The translations under genes were made by a program, and so were the position numbers. The notes under the pieces were generated by a model. It searched no databases, had not been told where the DNA came from, and saw nothing but the letters and a program-made list of their open reading frames with translations. From positions 16,973,557-17,037,556 of the forward strand of contig NW_019211456.1 in NCBI RefSeq assembly GCF_002443255.2: a stretch of DNA of 64,000 bases, in the 5' to 3' direction. Shown here one piece after another: positions 38,042 through 50,823 of this stretch. Origin of the DNA: Varroa destructor (Eukaryota; Arthropoda; Arachnida; Mesostigmata; Varroidae). Numbering within the stretch: the first letter of the stretch is position 1; each line of letters starts with the position of its first letter.

Positions 38042-38389
38042 CTACAACCGTCCAGAGGTTAGCAACGAATTTTTATTACCATCAGTTAGACGCCTGACGC
38101 CTTTCCAAACTATCAATTGTATTCGATAGTTTTCACTAATCTTCGATAAAAAATTAGCGGATAGAACGAGAGATTGGAACAGGTGATTGAAATGGATTTC
38201 GCTCTCCATCTCGATACTGTGGGCTCTTGTCAGAAAAAGGCTCAGAGAAAAAGCATCGTCTGACACAGTATCTGCGTTATGTCGCTTACAACCATCTGTC
38301 GACGATGTGCAAAGATAAGATCGAAAAATCAATGGAACAAAGTAATCGTGGAGATCATAGATAAATGAGATAGACAGGGTTTGCGACAT
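38042..38389 (-). CDS. Unrecognised ATG frame, 115 codons
   Basis: The frame begins with ATG at 38389 and is open for 115 codons. The product would be Ser/Leu/Phe-rich, with no clear membrane segment and no recognised domain. About 36.4-38.0 and 38.4-40.5 kb around it are non-coding, with an (AC)7 run at 38660-38673 and a T15 run at 38772-38786. It is within the length expected for chance frames. Confidence 0.1.
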   Translation of the reverse strand: MSQTLSISFIYDLHDYFVPLIFRSYLCTSSTDGCKRHNADTVSDDAFSLSLFLTRAHSIEMESEIHFNHLFQSLVLSANFLSKISENYRIQLIVWKGVRRLTDGNKNSLLTSGRL

Positions 38390-38659
38390 CCCCTCTGAGC
38401 TTCAGGCTGGGTGACTCGGTTTTGAAAAAGTGCTCATGTGCAAAAACCTTGCAGTAGATCCTTGTGCCTACACAATCATTGAAAAGCCCTTGAGCAGATG
38501 GCTATGTCCTGCGAGGGGTTGAGGACAATTTCTTGAAATGAGTTTTCAGTGGCAACGCTAAGCTTTGTGAGAGCGACATGTGCTAAACAGCCTATCTTAC
38601 GGTAAAAAGAATGGAAACTATAAATGCGCACCAGCTACGGATGCGTTCTACGGGAACGA

Positions 38660-38673
38660 ACACACACACACAC
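38660..38673. repeat. (AC)7 microsatellite
   Basis: Seven AC units in an A+T-rich background, listed as a simple repeat only. Confidence 0.95.
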
Positions 38674-38771
38674 GCCATAGAAGCACCGCTATAAGAAGAA
38701 TATAATAATTGCAATAGTAGACATTTTCGCCTTATACCATTGTACCCTAGGAAACTTTTAGAATAGATTAC

Positions 38772-38786
38772 TTTTTTTTTTTTTTT
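38772..38786. repeat. Poly-T run (T15)
   Basis: Fifteen consecutive T residues. Similar runs are T14 at 40447-40460 and A14 at 41202-41215. None is attached to a recognisable retroposon body. Confidence 0.95.
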
Positions 38787-40521
38787 AAAGTCTAGCTCCT
38801 TTAGAATGTTATTAAAAAAGCGCAGTAATTTATATAGGCGTTCACTTTCAGTTTTATGATTCAAAGTTTAAACAGTTCTTCCTCACGTGGGAAGAGCAGC
38901 ACTTGAAATATACCTGACATCCAGTGGAATTCCGTATTAATTAGGACATTTAACAGCGAACAATGCTGTAACAGCGGTAATTTGCGCGTACATTTTTAAT
39001 TGTTTTCAGGTTTTACCCCCTGGGGACTCTTTTCATTCGCACTCCGTTTTCCAAATAGAAAAGCTGTAATGAAAGCAACGGTGCGCTTGCAAATGTAACA
39101 GCTTCAAGTTTCTTGGTCCTGGCCCACGTAGAGCGAACGCCTCCTTTGTCTCAATCCAGACGTCGTTGTCGTATTGCTGGAGCTGATGAGGCTGGTAGAA
39201 CCGACACGGTCGGCCAGTGGTAGATAGACCCGTATGACCAAAAATATTCCAGCTGAACGACCAAAGAAAATTACACCGATCATTATATGTGTTGCTAGGC
39301 GATGTTTGTTGTGACATAATGATATCATTGATGATCTACTGAAAAAAAAAATATAGAATCAACATAAAATTATGTGTAAGTCTTTATAAAACGAGCGGTG
39401 CACTGTATACATGTATATTAACAAATGACTGTGTTTAATTTGTGTATTATCAATACAACACGCTTTTGCGATATACATTTTCAGAAAATCGTAGAGATCC
39501 AGAAAAGTCATGTACATTGAGTGTCTTAGATAGATATGCACTTCACTAATGATATATCGAAGTTTACGGAAAATAAAAAATCTGCTCTACTACGGATTAG
39601 CGTTTTCTTAGGGTTTAGCTGCACTGGATAACTAACTAATCTTATACTATCTGTTAAATATTAACGAACTAAGGTCAATTACTATGGCTTCTTTATGCAT
39701 TCTGTGTGTGATGGAAATAACAGTCACCAGCTATCTTTTGCTTTGCACGCTAAAGCACTAAAGGTAACGACCCTGTAAGAGAACGACCAAATTCACACCC
39801 ATTTTAACTGTTCTGTGTTTAAAAAGCGATGTACTGTCAGTGGCTTTGATATTAATATAAACAGGTGTTCCCCATGTTGTGAGACTGAGGAAAATTAACG
39901 TTGGAAATTATGCCAGGTACTAACATCTCCGAAAAATAAAATTGTACAAAAAATGCTATTCTAAAATGCACAAGCATAGATATTAGAAAAGTAAATAATA
40001 CGATAAATAATAAGAATAAAAAATTATACGCGAAGTTACAATTCAGGTATGGTTTCGTATTATGAAAGAATAACGAAAATAATAACAGCCGACTAGAAAG
40101 CGATAGGAAGTAGCCTGGCAAAAATCAGATAATGGAAAATATATTACAATGTTTATATATACGCTGTGACGTCGACGATGATGAGGCTTGGCTCCGGTTG
40201 AAGGAGGTCAGAAGGAATCGCTGTTTTGGGTTCGCCTGCGGTGCACCACTTCGACATAATTTATAAAGAGAAAGTTATAGGGGTATTCTCATTACTTGTT
40301 GCCAAGTTTCCAGCATTAATCTGGTGCCATACTTTTTCCGAAATTTACAACTAGCGCTTCCAGAATCCGCCCTTTCACTTACATTCGTAACTCCTCCTTT
40401 GTTTGCGCACAAGATCCAGAGCAGTACAGCTCTTTGAGACGTATTATTTTTTTTTTTTTTATGGCGCATACATATTTAGCGAATCGTCGTTTCGAATATA
40501 ACTTTTCCTTGTGTTTCGTAA

Positions 40522-40881
40522 ATGCTTCTAATAGTATTATATTGTTGGTTTGTCTGCAAACTGGTAACTCTACCGAATCTTAATTCTCTACGGGAGCAAC
40601 ATTATCATGTGTTCAGACTGTTCATTTGTTTCCCAAGGGACGTTACTCCTGGAGAACGTGATGTGAATCTCCACCGAGAGGTGTCTGTTTGTATAAAGGG
40701 AATTTCTGTTATGTTTAAGTACGACCGTGTCGTCTCTTTTACCTCCTTTGACCATCCTTTCCTTACTTGCTTCTTACTCAGATCGGACCTGATCTCACGA
40801 AGGCGTTTGGGCCATCCATACTACTTTTGTTTTCGCTTGACCATGCGCTTTTCGTCGGTTACTGCGTTTTCTAGGCGCTGA
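40522..40881 (+). CDS. Unrecognised ATG frame with signal-like N terminus
   Basis: This 119-codon frame starts with ATG (gtaaATGC context). Its first 16-17 residues (MLLIVLYCWFVCKLVTL) are hydrophobic like a signal peptide or anchor. The remainder is Arg/Phe/Ser-rich and carries no recognised domain. There is no clear cleavage motif and no cysteine spacing typical of secreted toxins or venom peptides. It could be a secreted peptide gene, or a chance frame in a pyrimidine-rich stretch, where Leu/Phe/Ser codons are expected. Confidence 0.14.
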   Translation: MLLIVLYCWFVCKLVTLPNLNSLREQHYHVFRLFICFPRDVTPGERDVNLHREVSVCIKGISVMFKYDRVVSFTSFDHPFLTCFLLRSDLISRRRLGHPYYFCFRLTMRFSSVTAFSRR

Positions 40882-40899
40882 CAGTGGTTCGTCTTTTAC

Positions 40900-43800
40900 T
40901 CAGTTTGGTGCTGGTCCATAGAGCACTGAGCGTTTGAGAGATTTTGTAAAAGGGTCGAAATCCAGAATACATTATTCATAGTGGCAACCTGCCAGGAAGA
41001 GCCAGACTAATACCTGCATGGATCTAATGTATGGATAGGATCAACACACAAATCAAATACGCATCCTGTTTACGGATTGAAAGTAACGGCTGTTTTCGAA
41101 GTCTTCCAACGCGATCTAAGGAAACATTTCCATTTGTGATCGGCAGTATCGCTCCCATTATCAACCACTTCATTTATAGCTTTAGCATAAGACACTTAAA
41201 CAAAAAAAAAAAAAACAAGTAGGCCCTGTTACAGATTCGAACCACTCTCTAAATAAGTGTAGAAATCATAGTCGCAAATAGATTCTTCTATGCCCGTAGC
41301 GGTTCGGGCTTTGAACAGATGAGCCATTTCGATGGAGCCAATACTGTGCTTCGTTTCTCAAAAGCCCCTTGATGCCCTCCCTTCCTTTTCGGTCCCCAGT
41401 TCTATATAAAAATGCACAAATCTCTAAGAGGCTAAGAGAACGCCAATATAGCGTTTAGCGTAGTAACTGGTAGCCGCCCGTCTTCTCCCTTATAGCGATT
41501 TTCCTGTGCTTACTTTCAAGTCCCTTCGAAATTACGCAGTCATAGCTGGCTGGAGGGAATTCTGGTTTCAACAGCGGCTGTTCGAAGCCAGGTTTTGCTT
41601 TTCCCCCTAGTTCAGGAAGCTTTCAGACTTTGACTCAAAGCTCAATTCGTATTTAACAGATCATTGGTTATGCAGTTGCACTAATAGTGGTAATTGACCC
41701 ATACCTCCATGCAAGAGAAATAACTCATGGAATGATTTCTGACTAATAGTACTTCGTAGTTTTCAAGTCGGTCAGTATCGTCGAACAGCCTTTAAAACAC
41801 ACACAAACAAATCGGTAAATGTAAGACAGTAAAAATGCGACAAGTCTGTTTATTGTTCATGTTACCATCCGCAAACTTCCAATATGGCATTTATAAGCAT
41901 AGCAATAACTATAATAAATTATTCAATGCTCATCTATGGTTGCTTTATCATTGTTGATACGGTTCGCCAGGTAAGAGGACGGGGGAAACTGTATTAATTG
42001 GCAAATTTCACAAGAAGCGGTAAGAAATGATTTCAACAATATCGTCTCGTACAAGTTGTTAGTGGAACTTTCCGTTATGCACTATTCGTTCGAGAAAAGC
42101 TCTACTGCAGAAGAAGCGCATTTACAACAGTCGAAACCCTTTCGATGTTTTTGGTGAAGCCTAGAAGGGTCAGCACTGAGGGAGGAACACTGTGTTGAAT
42201 AACGTCGATGAGAACGAGGCACTACCGCTGTCAAAAACACAAGCGGACTGCTTTTACTTCATGTCAAACCCAGCCTTCGTACCTGGTGCAGCTCTCACCT
42301 CAGTAATGTAAAGAGGCAGAATACAATAGGCGGCAAAAAGTTAGCCAATTGCGAGATTCGTCAGTTGACTATAGGCTATTTGAAGTAAAGTACAAATAGC
42401 TGTCAACATGTTAGATCATGTAGTTTTTACATTTTGAAGTGCATCCATTTCATCTAGCCAGTACACAATGAGTAGAATATGCATGGTGCAGTATGTAAGC
42501 GAATTTTACGCATGTAAACAACTCATTAACGATTTTTTTTAATAACCCTCCTTCATTGTTTTTATTGCTCCAGTTTATGAGCCGGCCCTAATCGAGCAGA
42601 GACTTCATACGCCCCTAAATGCAGATATGTCAAATGAGTCACATCAATTAACGTCGCTACTCTGATATGTTAACCATAGCGAATCTGTTGTAACTTTATT
42701 CAAGCTCACAATAAGTTGTAACTTGACTGGCCATAGGACATAGGAGAAATTTTAATATGATGTGCTTAGCGTTGCAATTATGGATCGTGTGAACATTATC
42801 AGTAACTACAGACAACTGGATCTGCGCTAGTAATTGTTTAGACCTAGTAGACGCAGTCGCTCTGCTTTTATTATAGATACGTTAAGGCCATGATGGTATC
42901 CAATGCGTGTAGCTTTGATGACTTGCTTGTGTTCTACTTTTATAAGTAACGCATTATGCTTACTTGTGGTTCGCAATATAGGCTTATAGTTTTGTGGCAT
43001 GATATTTTTTCATTGTATTACTGATTAGGTTCTGCCATAGTTCGCTGTTAACCTAAATAACCTTGCCTCACTCAACATACATGTGACAGCTTCGAGTCTC
43101 CAAACGTCCTATTCAGCTGAAAGGCTTTCCACCGCATAGCCAACGTGAATAGAGCACTAGGGAACATAAGCGCAACTAGCATGGCTTGTTAAATGACATT
43201 TTATGGAAGCGATAGCACTTTGTCAAATGCTAGTTCGACATAGTAAACTTAGCATAAAAAAACTTAAAAAAAAAAACCTATTTTTTAATAATCAAGTTGA
43301 TTCCATATGAAAGGATAGCTTGAACTGACGGCACATAGTCGAAAGTGCTTTCTAGCTTAATTATGCGAGTCATTGTTTTCGTCTAAAACCCTTACAAAAC
43401 TTAATTTCCAAATGTTTTGAAAATCGAAGCAGAGAATGTCGATGTATTATAATCTTGTTTCTTTGCTATCTTTGTCTTAAACTCACAAGTGAAATGAAGG
43501 TTAGCGTGCTAATCCGTTCTCAATGTCTGTCGTGCGAAACACGGATCGAGTGTGCCATAAGAAAGCGGATATGGTCTACCACACCATAAAATAAAACTTC
43601 CGACAGATATTTAGCTTGGTGATGATAGCGGTGAAAACTTTTGCGCTGAAAGTCGCGTGCTCTAAAATTATTTTATACTTTAGAAACGTGCCGGGTATGT
43701 TTTAAGCACGTGAACTATGAGGGCTTGCTAGACTAACTTACAACTATTTGCCAATCCCAAACGGGACATCATTGCTACAGGAGGTATTAAAATAACAAGA

Positions 43801-46800
43801 CAACAATAGGCCCCAAGCAGACACATAAAATAGGTACCAAAACTCAGACTATGAAAAATCACAGAAATTACTTTAATAATGTATCATCCTATATATGTTG
43901 ATTAAGGTTTATCCCCCATTAAGGTTACCACATGTATATTACAAAGCTACGACAATACCCTAATCTGGAATGGGTTGTAATTTTCGCCCGCACGGTGCTG
44001 CAAGGCGAAGCTGGATAGTTCCTATGCTTGTCCTTTATTTTCCATCCTTCAACAGGAGACGATGACGGATAGCATTAACTGACCACCAACTCGTTCGCTC
44101 ATTTCCGAAATGGGTCAGGAAAAGACGATTCACAAGGAATGGTTGCATTGTTGAAAATTCTCAGATACGTGAAAAATGTCCAATTGGCATTTGTCCGCAC
44201 CGGTGATTACAGAACAAACTTCGATCAGCTGAAATAAACCCCGACATTGCCGTCGAAACTTTCCTTTGTTTTGGTTACCTATACGTGCTGTCTGTTCCTG
44301 CTACTTGCCCTCAAACATTCTCGAACCAGCCAAAGAACTCGATAAGTGAGGGAAATTAGTTATTGCCGAAGCGGGAAAACGGCTTCTGCTGACCAGGGCC
44401 TCGGGGGAGATGCGTTGAGAGGGCGTGCAAAGGCATACTTAGGATAAATCCGGTCGGCAGCAAGCACTCACTTGCGAGATGGATCACCTTCACTAGACGA
44501 TTGGCGCAGCTGTACTTAGTGGAGCTTTGGTATAGGGCCCGATAGCATGAGCGACGGATGGTAATCTCACACCTGCTATAGCGGAACTTTCTTGAAAGGC
44601 GAAACGAAGTGAGGACAGAGTGGCAGAGTGGTAGGGACGTATGCAGGTTGTAGCTCCATTTGTTGCAACCGGCCCCCAAACTTTGAATAGTGCCGGACTT
44701 ACACCTGAATCACACAAAATGAATAGATAGGCCTATTTTAGCAGATCTATCCGTATTACACCCAGGTATGAAGTAGTCAGAAAAAAAAGTGATTTTTTTA
44801 GAAGATATGTGTGGTTTTTCGCCCAGCTGAAAGCGGCATTGTCGGTTTATGTTTGTATCGGGAATTTCAGACTAGTACCATCGTTCTAAACCTATTCGCA
44901 ATCAATTCATATAAGTTATTTTTGTCCTGTTATTTATTCGCTGAACAAGCTCCCAGTCAATAGTATCTTCGGACTATACTGTTTTAAGACAGTTTCGGAT
45001 TCAGTTGGCACAAAATCCAAACCATGTAATAGAAGCCCATTGGACAATTCTCTCGGAGAGCCTTATTTAAATAAAACATACGCATTTGTTGGCAAAGCAA
45101 GCGCTTCTGCTTAGTTTGCGAAAACTAATAGCAGGTATCTTAGTGAACATGGTCAAACAAATTTTCCAATCACAAAAAATTATAGTGTTGATGGCCAGCC
45201 GTAGCTTGAGGCGTGGTGGGCCTCTGCTCCCTAGAACACCGATCTTGTAACCGAGAAACAATATCATCGAATTATCACACCACCGCTATCCGCTATAATA
45301 ATGCCTCCTATACCATAGCTTCTGCCGAGCTTTTAAACCTTCGCGGTTCTTCCCCCTCGACCTAAAGTATGACTGGAAAATTGGGTTCCTCTGGGGTGCC
45401 GTTTCCGCTCAGGGTGATCCCCACAAATTCGAAACTACCGTCCACGAGTATTCTTAAAAGCCATAGGTCTTTACATGGCCACTGGCTCATTACGCTACAA
45501 GGGTGTGGCTCAGAAAGCCCATCGGTTGAAACGAAGACATACTCAAGATCTAAATAGATGGAGAGTCATAATGTTTCGCCGGACTTGAGATCCTAGAGAC
45601 CGACAGTGTTTTTGTCCTCAGGGATTTCAAAAATGCTGGCAACTCAAGCTCCTGCCTACAGGAGTGGGTATATTGCCTAAGAGCCCTGCAGTCGCTTCTC
45701 CATCAGTATAGAAGGAGTTGCCGCAAGGGTGGGCGTAGCAATTACGCGCCATACAAACTAAGCAGCAGGACGGACCCCTTGGTCCACTGCTGTTGGATGG
45801 CCCAAACACGGACAAAGCTCGTACATAACAGAATTTTGCAGAAATATAAATAAATTGATTACTTATGAAAAAGAAAACGGCACGTTAAGATCTTGCCGAT
45901 GGGTAGCATTCCGTAGAATTAATGGCTATGGTAGTAGGCATCCACGGATTTCCGGAATTAAAATGAACACAATTATGGATATTGCTAAAGTCACACAGTT
46001 GTGTACGGATCTATGAGAGATGCGAAATATCGCAAAACCAGTATGAACTTGCAAAAAGCCTATTATCGGACATATCGAGTTATGCATGCCAATTTCGCTA
46101 AATTCGACCGGAAGCGACGGAGGTCACAGCAAATCATTTCTATAACGTCAATTCATCGTTGCCGGAGGTCAAACTGAAGTGAAGTATCGATGTTGCGAGT
46201 TTATGGTTTACCAATTATGGATTCGCTAACAAAATTCCTACCTGAACCAATGCGTGCGTCGTCATATTATGCCATGGACGGAATTATTTCTGGATCATTT
46301 TGATAGTGAATAAGATTTTTTTTTCGAAACTTACTGGACCTCCATTAGAAATTTATCACAGTAAAAAACATGATATCTAACGGCGTATGAGCCTGGCTCG
46401 AGCCCGTGCGCGTCTAGATTAACACAGGCCTACGCAAATCAAAACCGGGATAGGTCGACTAGATTTTGGCAGCTTTTTCCAAGAACTGGGTGGAAGAAAC
46501 ACGCGTTAATTAACGCTAATGAATGACCCGCTCAAAGGCCGCCTGCGTTGCATTGACATGATACGCCGCTTGTAAAAGCGTACGGAGAGTTCGACTAGAA
46601 TACGATGAAAAAAAGTATGCTGATTCCAATAATGGGATAAGTGTGTTCTTTTTCAAAGACGTCAATGTGTGAATTTCGTTTAAAGACCTTGGGCCTTATT
46701 ATTATGCGTTTGCCGCAGTAGAGTTGGTGACCCTTTGCCAGGGTTTTCTTGCTACTGGACTGCCGGGTACGATAAACCCTTTTGTTTAACTCAGGTGATC

Positions 46801-46846
46801 CTCCGTCCGCACTTGTTTCATCTTTGACGAAATAAGCGCGTATTTC
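40900..46846. other. Non-coding stretch, no recognisable gene
   Basis: Open frames on both strands are short or begin with non-ATG codons. 44.36-44.72 and 45.3-45.85 kb are somewhat G+C-richer, with overlapping frames on both strands. At 44.7 kb (minus) a GTAAGT donor-like string occurs beside a 75-codon frame that starts TTG. None can be recognised. One inverted repeat at 42364-42407 is listed separately. Confidence 0.5.
42364..42407. repeat. Bulged inverted repeat / potential hairpin
   Basis: gttgac (42364-42369) pairs with gtcaac (42402-42407), and gctatttg (42375-42382) pairs with caaatagc (42393-42400). A five-base bulge lies on the left arm and one base on the right, and the apical loop is 10 bases. 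This gives 14 base pairs in total. No promoter or terminator-like T-run accompanies it. Confidence 0.87.
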
Positions 46847-47599
46847 TTATGCTATGTTCATCTTCTCTAAAATTATAAAAATCGGGAACCCATTAAAACA
46901 AGTATTATCATCAATTAGCAAATAGTTTTCGGCACAAGATCTGCTATTAAGGCTACTGTAACGCTTGTTGTATCTCTGAACAGGTCTCAAATATGGGCCG
47001 GCGTACCTTAAAGCTAAGGCAACAGTGTCGTTTGATAAACTAGTGTGAACTGATACTGGAACTAGTAGTCTAGTGTATTTAGAGTAAATAATATATGCTG
47101 TGATGGCAACACTGTTATATGGAAAATAAATGCTTTCTCTCTCGTAGACATGCTTGCCCCTAAAGTGTCTATGTACTCTTATTACATGTGCTATACAAGG
47201 ATAATGCAAAGGCGAAAAAAAGAAAACGAACGGGCACGTAGCTTCCAGGTAATTTCTTTTATGATCCTGTGTTATTATATCAAGGCACCATGCCCCTAAT
47301 CGGGCTGGAGTTCCGGTATTAAACAGCCAGTGCACTATCAGGTCGCGTGCCACACCGTTCGCTTGAGTATAAAAGTTAGCACGATCATGGCTTAACATCT
47401 GCTGAATCACCCTGACTTCGGCTGCTGTTACTGACGCTATCGGGTTCAGCCTCAAGCCAATGTTTCTTCGAGGAACGTTGGTGGCTTGCCAAAAAGAGAA
47501 CTCTCGTTCCAGATTCGATCGAGCACGTGTCAGCCTGATGCTCTTTTGTAACGATACATACGCATTGTAAAGACACTCCTCTGAAAATGGACTCGGCAT
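46847..47599 (-). CDS. Unrecognised ATG frame, 250 codons, longest in the window
   Basis: I do not recognise this protein. The frame starts with ATG at 47599, directly preceded in frame by TAA, so this is the only possible start. The first third is charged and helix-like (ASVTAAEVRVIQQMLSHDRA at about 55-74). There is a Trp/Arg-rich stretch at 88-105, a hydrophobic patch at about 123-140 (PFVFFFSPLHYPCIAHVI), Tyr-rich repeats from 160 to 215, and a hydrophobic C-terminal tail. No catalytic motif or signal peptide is visible. With about 6% stop codons expected per codon at this composition, a random frame this long should be rare in 64 kb. That is the main argument for coding capacity. It could be an intronless orphan gene, a long exon or a decayed element. 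No splice sites or promoter confirm expression. Confidence 0.3.
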   Translation of the reverse strand: MPSPFSEECLYNAYVSLQKSIRLTRARSNLEREFSFWQATNVPRRNIGLRLNPIASVTAAEVRVIQQMLSHDRANFYTQANGVARDLIVHWLFNTGTPARLGAWCLDIITQDHKRNYLEATCPFVFFFSPLHYPCIAHVIRVHRHFRGKHVYERESIYFPYNSVAITAYIIYSKYTRLLVPVSVHTSLSNDTVALALRYAGPYLRPVQRYNKRYSSLNSRSCAENYLLIDDNTCFNGFPIFIILEKMNIA

Positions 47600-47874
47600 T
47601 TATTTCGTTTGGACTTTAGCTAATCGTCAATGACAATAGATCCTATTGATAATACTCACACTAAGTACGATACCAAGTTTGTCTAGAAATTACGACTAAG
47701 AACACCTGATGGTAAGCAACGCTAGGTAGTAGTGTAAACAATTGACAAACAAGCTAGCTAGCAACAGGACAAAACGAAAAATGACCTACAGCGGTTAAAG
47801 GGTGGGAAGTTTGTGTTAAGTTCAAAAACCATCCCAGCTAACAATGAAGTTAATGATGTGTACACAATACAGAA

Positions 47875-47896
47875 GACAATGGCGTGAGCCATTGTC
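47875..47896. repeat. Perfect 9-bp hairpin with GNRA-type loop
   Basis: gacaatggc (47875-47883) and gccattgtc (47888-47896) pair perfectly around gtga. In a plus-strand RNA this is a GUGA tetraloop, a member of the stable GNRA class. The minus-strand loop would be UCAC, which is not GNRA. The hairpin lies 276 bases beyond the ATG of the 250-codon minus-strand frame. No relationship between them is shown. Confidence 0.93.
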
Positions 47897-48439
47897 GATA
47901 ACCTGATTTGCTTCAAATTATATCGTTTCAACAAAGGCGTCGAAGGTGTTCTTCAGAGGTACCGGCAGGACACCTCTTCTACCACAAAGTATCATTTTAG
48001 AATCCAGTTTTTATGATAATATGGTGCACTGTAAGACAATTGTGTTTTACTTACCAACATTTTTCTATACCCTTTTGAGTTTAAAAGGCAACCTTCACAC
48101 AATATACAAACAACCATCTTGCGGTTCTCGTGACCGCGCATATGGACTTCAGAAATTATTGGACTGCTTTTTCACTCAAATATGAATTACTCTCGTTACT
48201 TATATTCATTAGGGTATTCCCTGTGGAAAACATTGAATACGTTTGTATAATATGGAGTTCTAATAAAAAATTTGCTTCGCTGCACCTACAGTTGAAAAAT
48301 TTGCTCATCAAAAATGAATCACCCTATTCATAGCTCCCATATGTTCATTTAATTTTATCAACTTTCAGACAAAAAATTAATATAACGCACTAGACCTTCC
48401 TGCGCTTCTAGACTAAATGTTACTTTCCTACTTATTTGT

Positions 48440-48452
48440 TATATATATATAT
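48440..48452. repeat. Short TA microsatellite
   Basis: A run of about six TA units in AT-rich non-coding sequence. Confidence 0.92.
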
Positions 48453-50799
48453 TTGGAATAGAGCATAAGTTAAGAGGAATTGTGCCCTCAGCTCATTCGT
48501 CATTTGGCTCGAGCTCCGACGTACACGATACTGTAACGGTGCACGTCATTCGATAACATACGCGGACGAAGTAATCGCGTGTCAAAGTGCGACTCGTGCC
48601 TTACGGCTTCGCTTCTAAGTTTCTCGTTCAAGCTAGCCCCAATCCTTCCACTTTTATCCTTTATCCCATTCACCAGCTAACTTCCGACACCGTCTATTTA
48701 AAAAAGCGCGCCAAAGGCACAAAGATGTGTCGAAGTTGCCTTTTCAAATACACAGTTTGACTCACATTTATTTATAGATATACATGCACACAAAGGCCCG
48801 TCCACCTGTCTAAACATAGGCAAATACAGGCCCGGCCACACGAAAAGGAGACCCGATGTTCCGTCCTCACAGTCTTCGATGCAGTTGTTTACTTTGCTTG
48901 ACGTGAACACGAAGTCTCGACAGAATCTCGGCAATTTAAGATGAAGTCGCAGAACCTGATATACAGAACAGGACAAAAATTAAGGCAGATCGAAATTGAT
49001 TTTAGGGTTGCGCTGTTAGCACCTGAATGGCATTTATAGTACAAGGGAACGGATAACCGTTTTGTAGGCAAGAGAAAACTCAATCGTAGGCCACGCGTAT
49101 GGAGAACATGAACAACTAGCCGTATTTCGATCAGCAGTACGGTCACTCGATGCAAATAGTTTCAAATCTACGTGCGGTATGATGTCACATCAGAGCTGAT
49201 ATTTCGTTTACTCCGGCGTAACTATATGCAGTATGACACAGGAAAGAAACCCTGTACTCAAAGCCTCTATATTAAAATGAATGTGAGTTATCTAACAAAA
49301 TTCGACTAATAAAATACGGAGGCGCAAGCTACCGTATACTGCCCGTTACAAACGTCTAAACCCATCCCATCTGTCGATATTGATCCGTCTTCCCATTCGA
49401 CATGCAGTATCAGTAGGTATTCAGAATACAGGAAGCTATTTTTACTTGTCCTGAGTACGGCGGGTTCACGCGTTTGTTTAACCCTGGCCTGTATCTCCAC
49501 TAAATTTGAGTTCAGTTACTTCGTGACTATGAATCGCCACATTTTCATTGTACGTTTGATTGCTTCAGTCAGCAACCCATTCATCTGATTCTGACTAGAA
49601 ACTGGGAGCCATATTCGGGAAACTTTTTGTTTGTCGGTCTCCGCGACTGTCCCTAAATAGCTATTCGCGGCTTGTGTGGTCATAACGGCCCAAGCGTATT
49701 GAATAAACAAGAACGACAGCGAAACGACGACGTAGATTCGATACTCTGCCTTCCGTAGCCCTCGATCCTCTGTTATCGCCGAGCAAACAAGGCCAAAATA
49801 TGCCTGGTGGGAGCCTCTGTCCACTGACTTGCAGTCCGTTGCTTAGAAGGGTTCGGACGAGGAGCTGACAGATGTCACCAATGATAATAATAATACGGCA
49901 ATGATCTAATTCACAAGATACACAACACCCGAGGCTTTTTTGGTTTTAGGTTTTTTGCTACTGAATAGTACTGAAAGACATTGGAACTAGTTTTGTAGCT
50001 GCACGACAGAAAACGGCTCAGTATAGGTTGGAGAACTTCAGATTTTTTTAAACCTCGAGTGGGAAAACGTAGCAGAATTGAAAACACTGATGTTAAGATA
50101 GGGGTATAACAGAACATGTTACGCTAGGGTATAAATCGCGACGTGCCTTTGGAAGAAACAATTAATGTGTCAGTGATAAAAGTAAGAAAACATTCATTTT
50201 CTCCAGTCCATTTATAATCATTCTCTTCGTAAAAAACTATTCTATCTGTCTGTCTGTCTATATGGCGTTGTGGCCTTTGGCAGAAGACGGCAACTTCTGC
50301 AGCAACTGTATTTGACGTACACTACTAGATTTCTTAAAAACTGTTTACGTTAGTTAGAGACAACAGAAAAATAATTATTACGCACACAGATAAATAAAAC
50401 CGGTTAGGCCGAAATACAAACCTGTGTTTGTTTGATTCTCAAAGTTACAAGTGCTATTATACCGAAAGACGTTAATCGAAAACGATATCACGGTGACAAA
50501 TTAAGTCTCGAAGGGCTCAGCCCCCCAGCACCGAAAGCAGCAACAAGAAAATGACAACGTCTATATTCAAGCTAAAGTTTGTTTATGGTGGGTCAAACCC
50601 AACCCAGTCGCCTTTATCATACTGCTAGTTAGTTTTGTGACTGCGCTCAACATCGGCGTCGTGAGCGCCCGCTGTCCATCAGCTTTACGATGTCGCTTGG
50701 CGGAGGACGGAATGAAAAGCTTCGCGACGTTTGTTTGCGGCTTCGACGGTTATAGCCGCTGTCCTGCCTGGGTGTTGATTGATGGTATAAGATGCTGCT

Positions 50800-50823
50800 G
50801 ACGACGACAACAACAACAACAAC
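50800..50823. repeat. (GAC)3(AAC)5 trinucleotide run
   Basis: Three GAC and five AAC units run directly into the ATG at 50824. On the minus strand the run encodes poly-Val in the frame at 50647-50892. As a plus-strand leader it gives an A/C-rich, unstructured sequence just before the ATG, a context that favours initiation. Confidence 0.93.

Larger units (their letters stand above)
47600..50599. other. Non-coding stretch with minus-strand open frames
   Basis: Several minus-strand frames lie close together (48698-48976, 49306-49500, 49516-49824). The last is open for about 108 codons and contains a membrane-like segment (IYVVVSLSFLFIQYAWAVM). It starts with GTG, has no recognised family and has no clear splice sites, so none is called. 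Confidence 0.42.

Noticed and set aside
39852..40121. Very hydrophobic minus-strand frame, considered as a mitochondrial insertion
   Set aside because: It starts at TTG. The hydrophobicity follows from A-rich plus-strand DNA, and no mitochondrial protein pattern was recognisable.
41231..41250. B-box-like string (cagattcgaacc)
   Set aside because: There is no A box at a suitable distance and no tRNA fold. A similar string near 7615 was rejected for the same reason.
45300..45850. Overlapping frames with strings loosely reminiscent of reverse transcriptase or RNase H motifs
   Set aside because: The resemblances are a few residues in different frames and strands, with stops between them. No ordered catalytic motifs are present.
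49516..49824. Minus-strand frame with a membrane-like segment
   Set aside because: It has a GTG start and no convincing splice acceptor or donor. Several random frames of this length are expected in the window.
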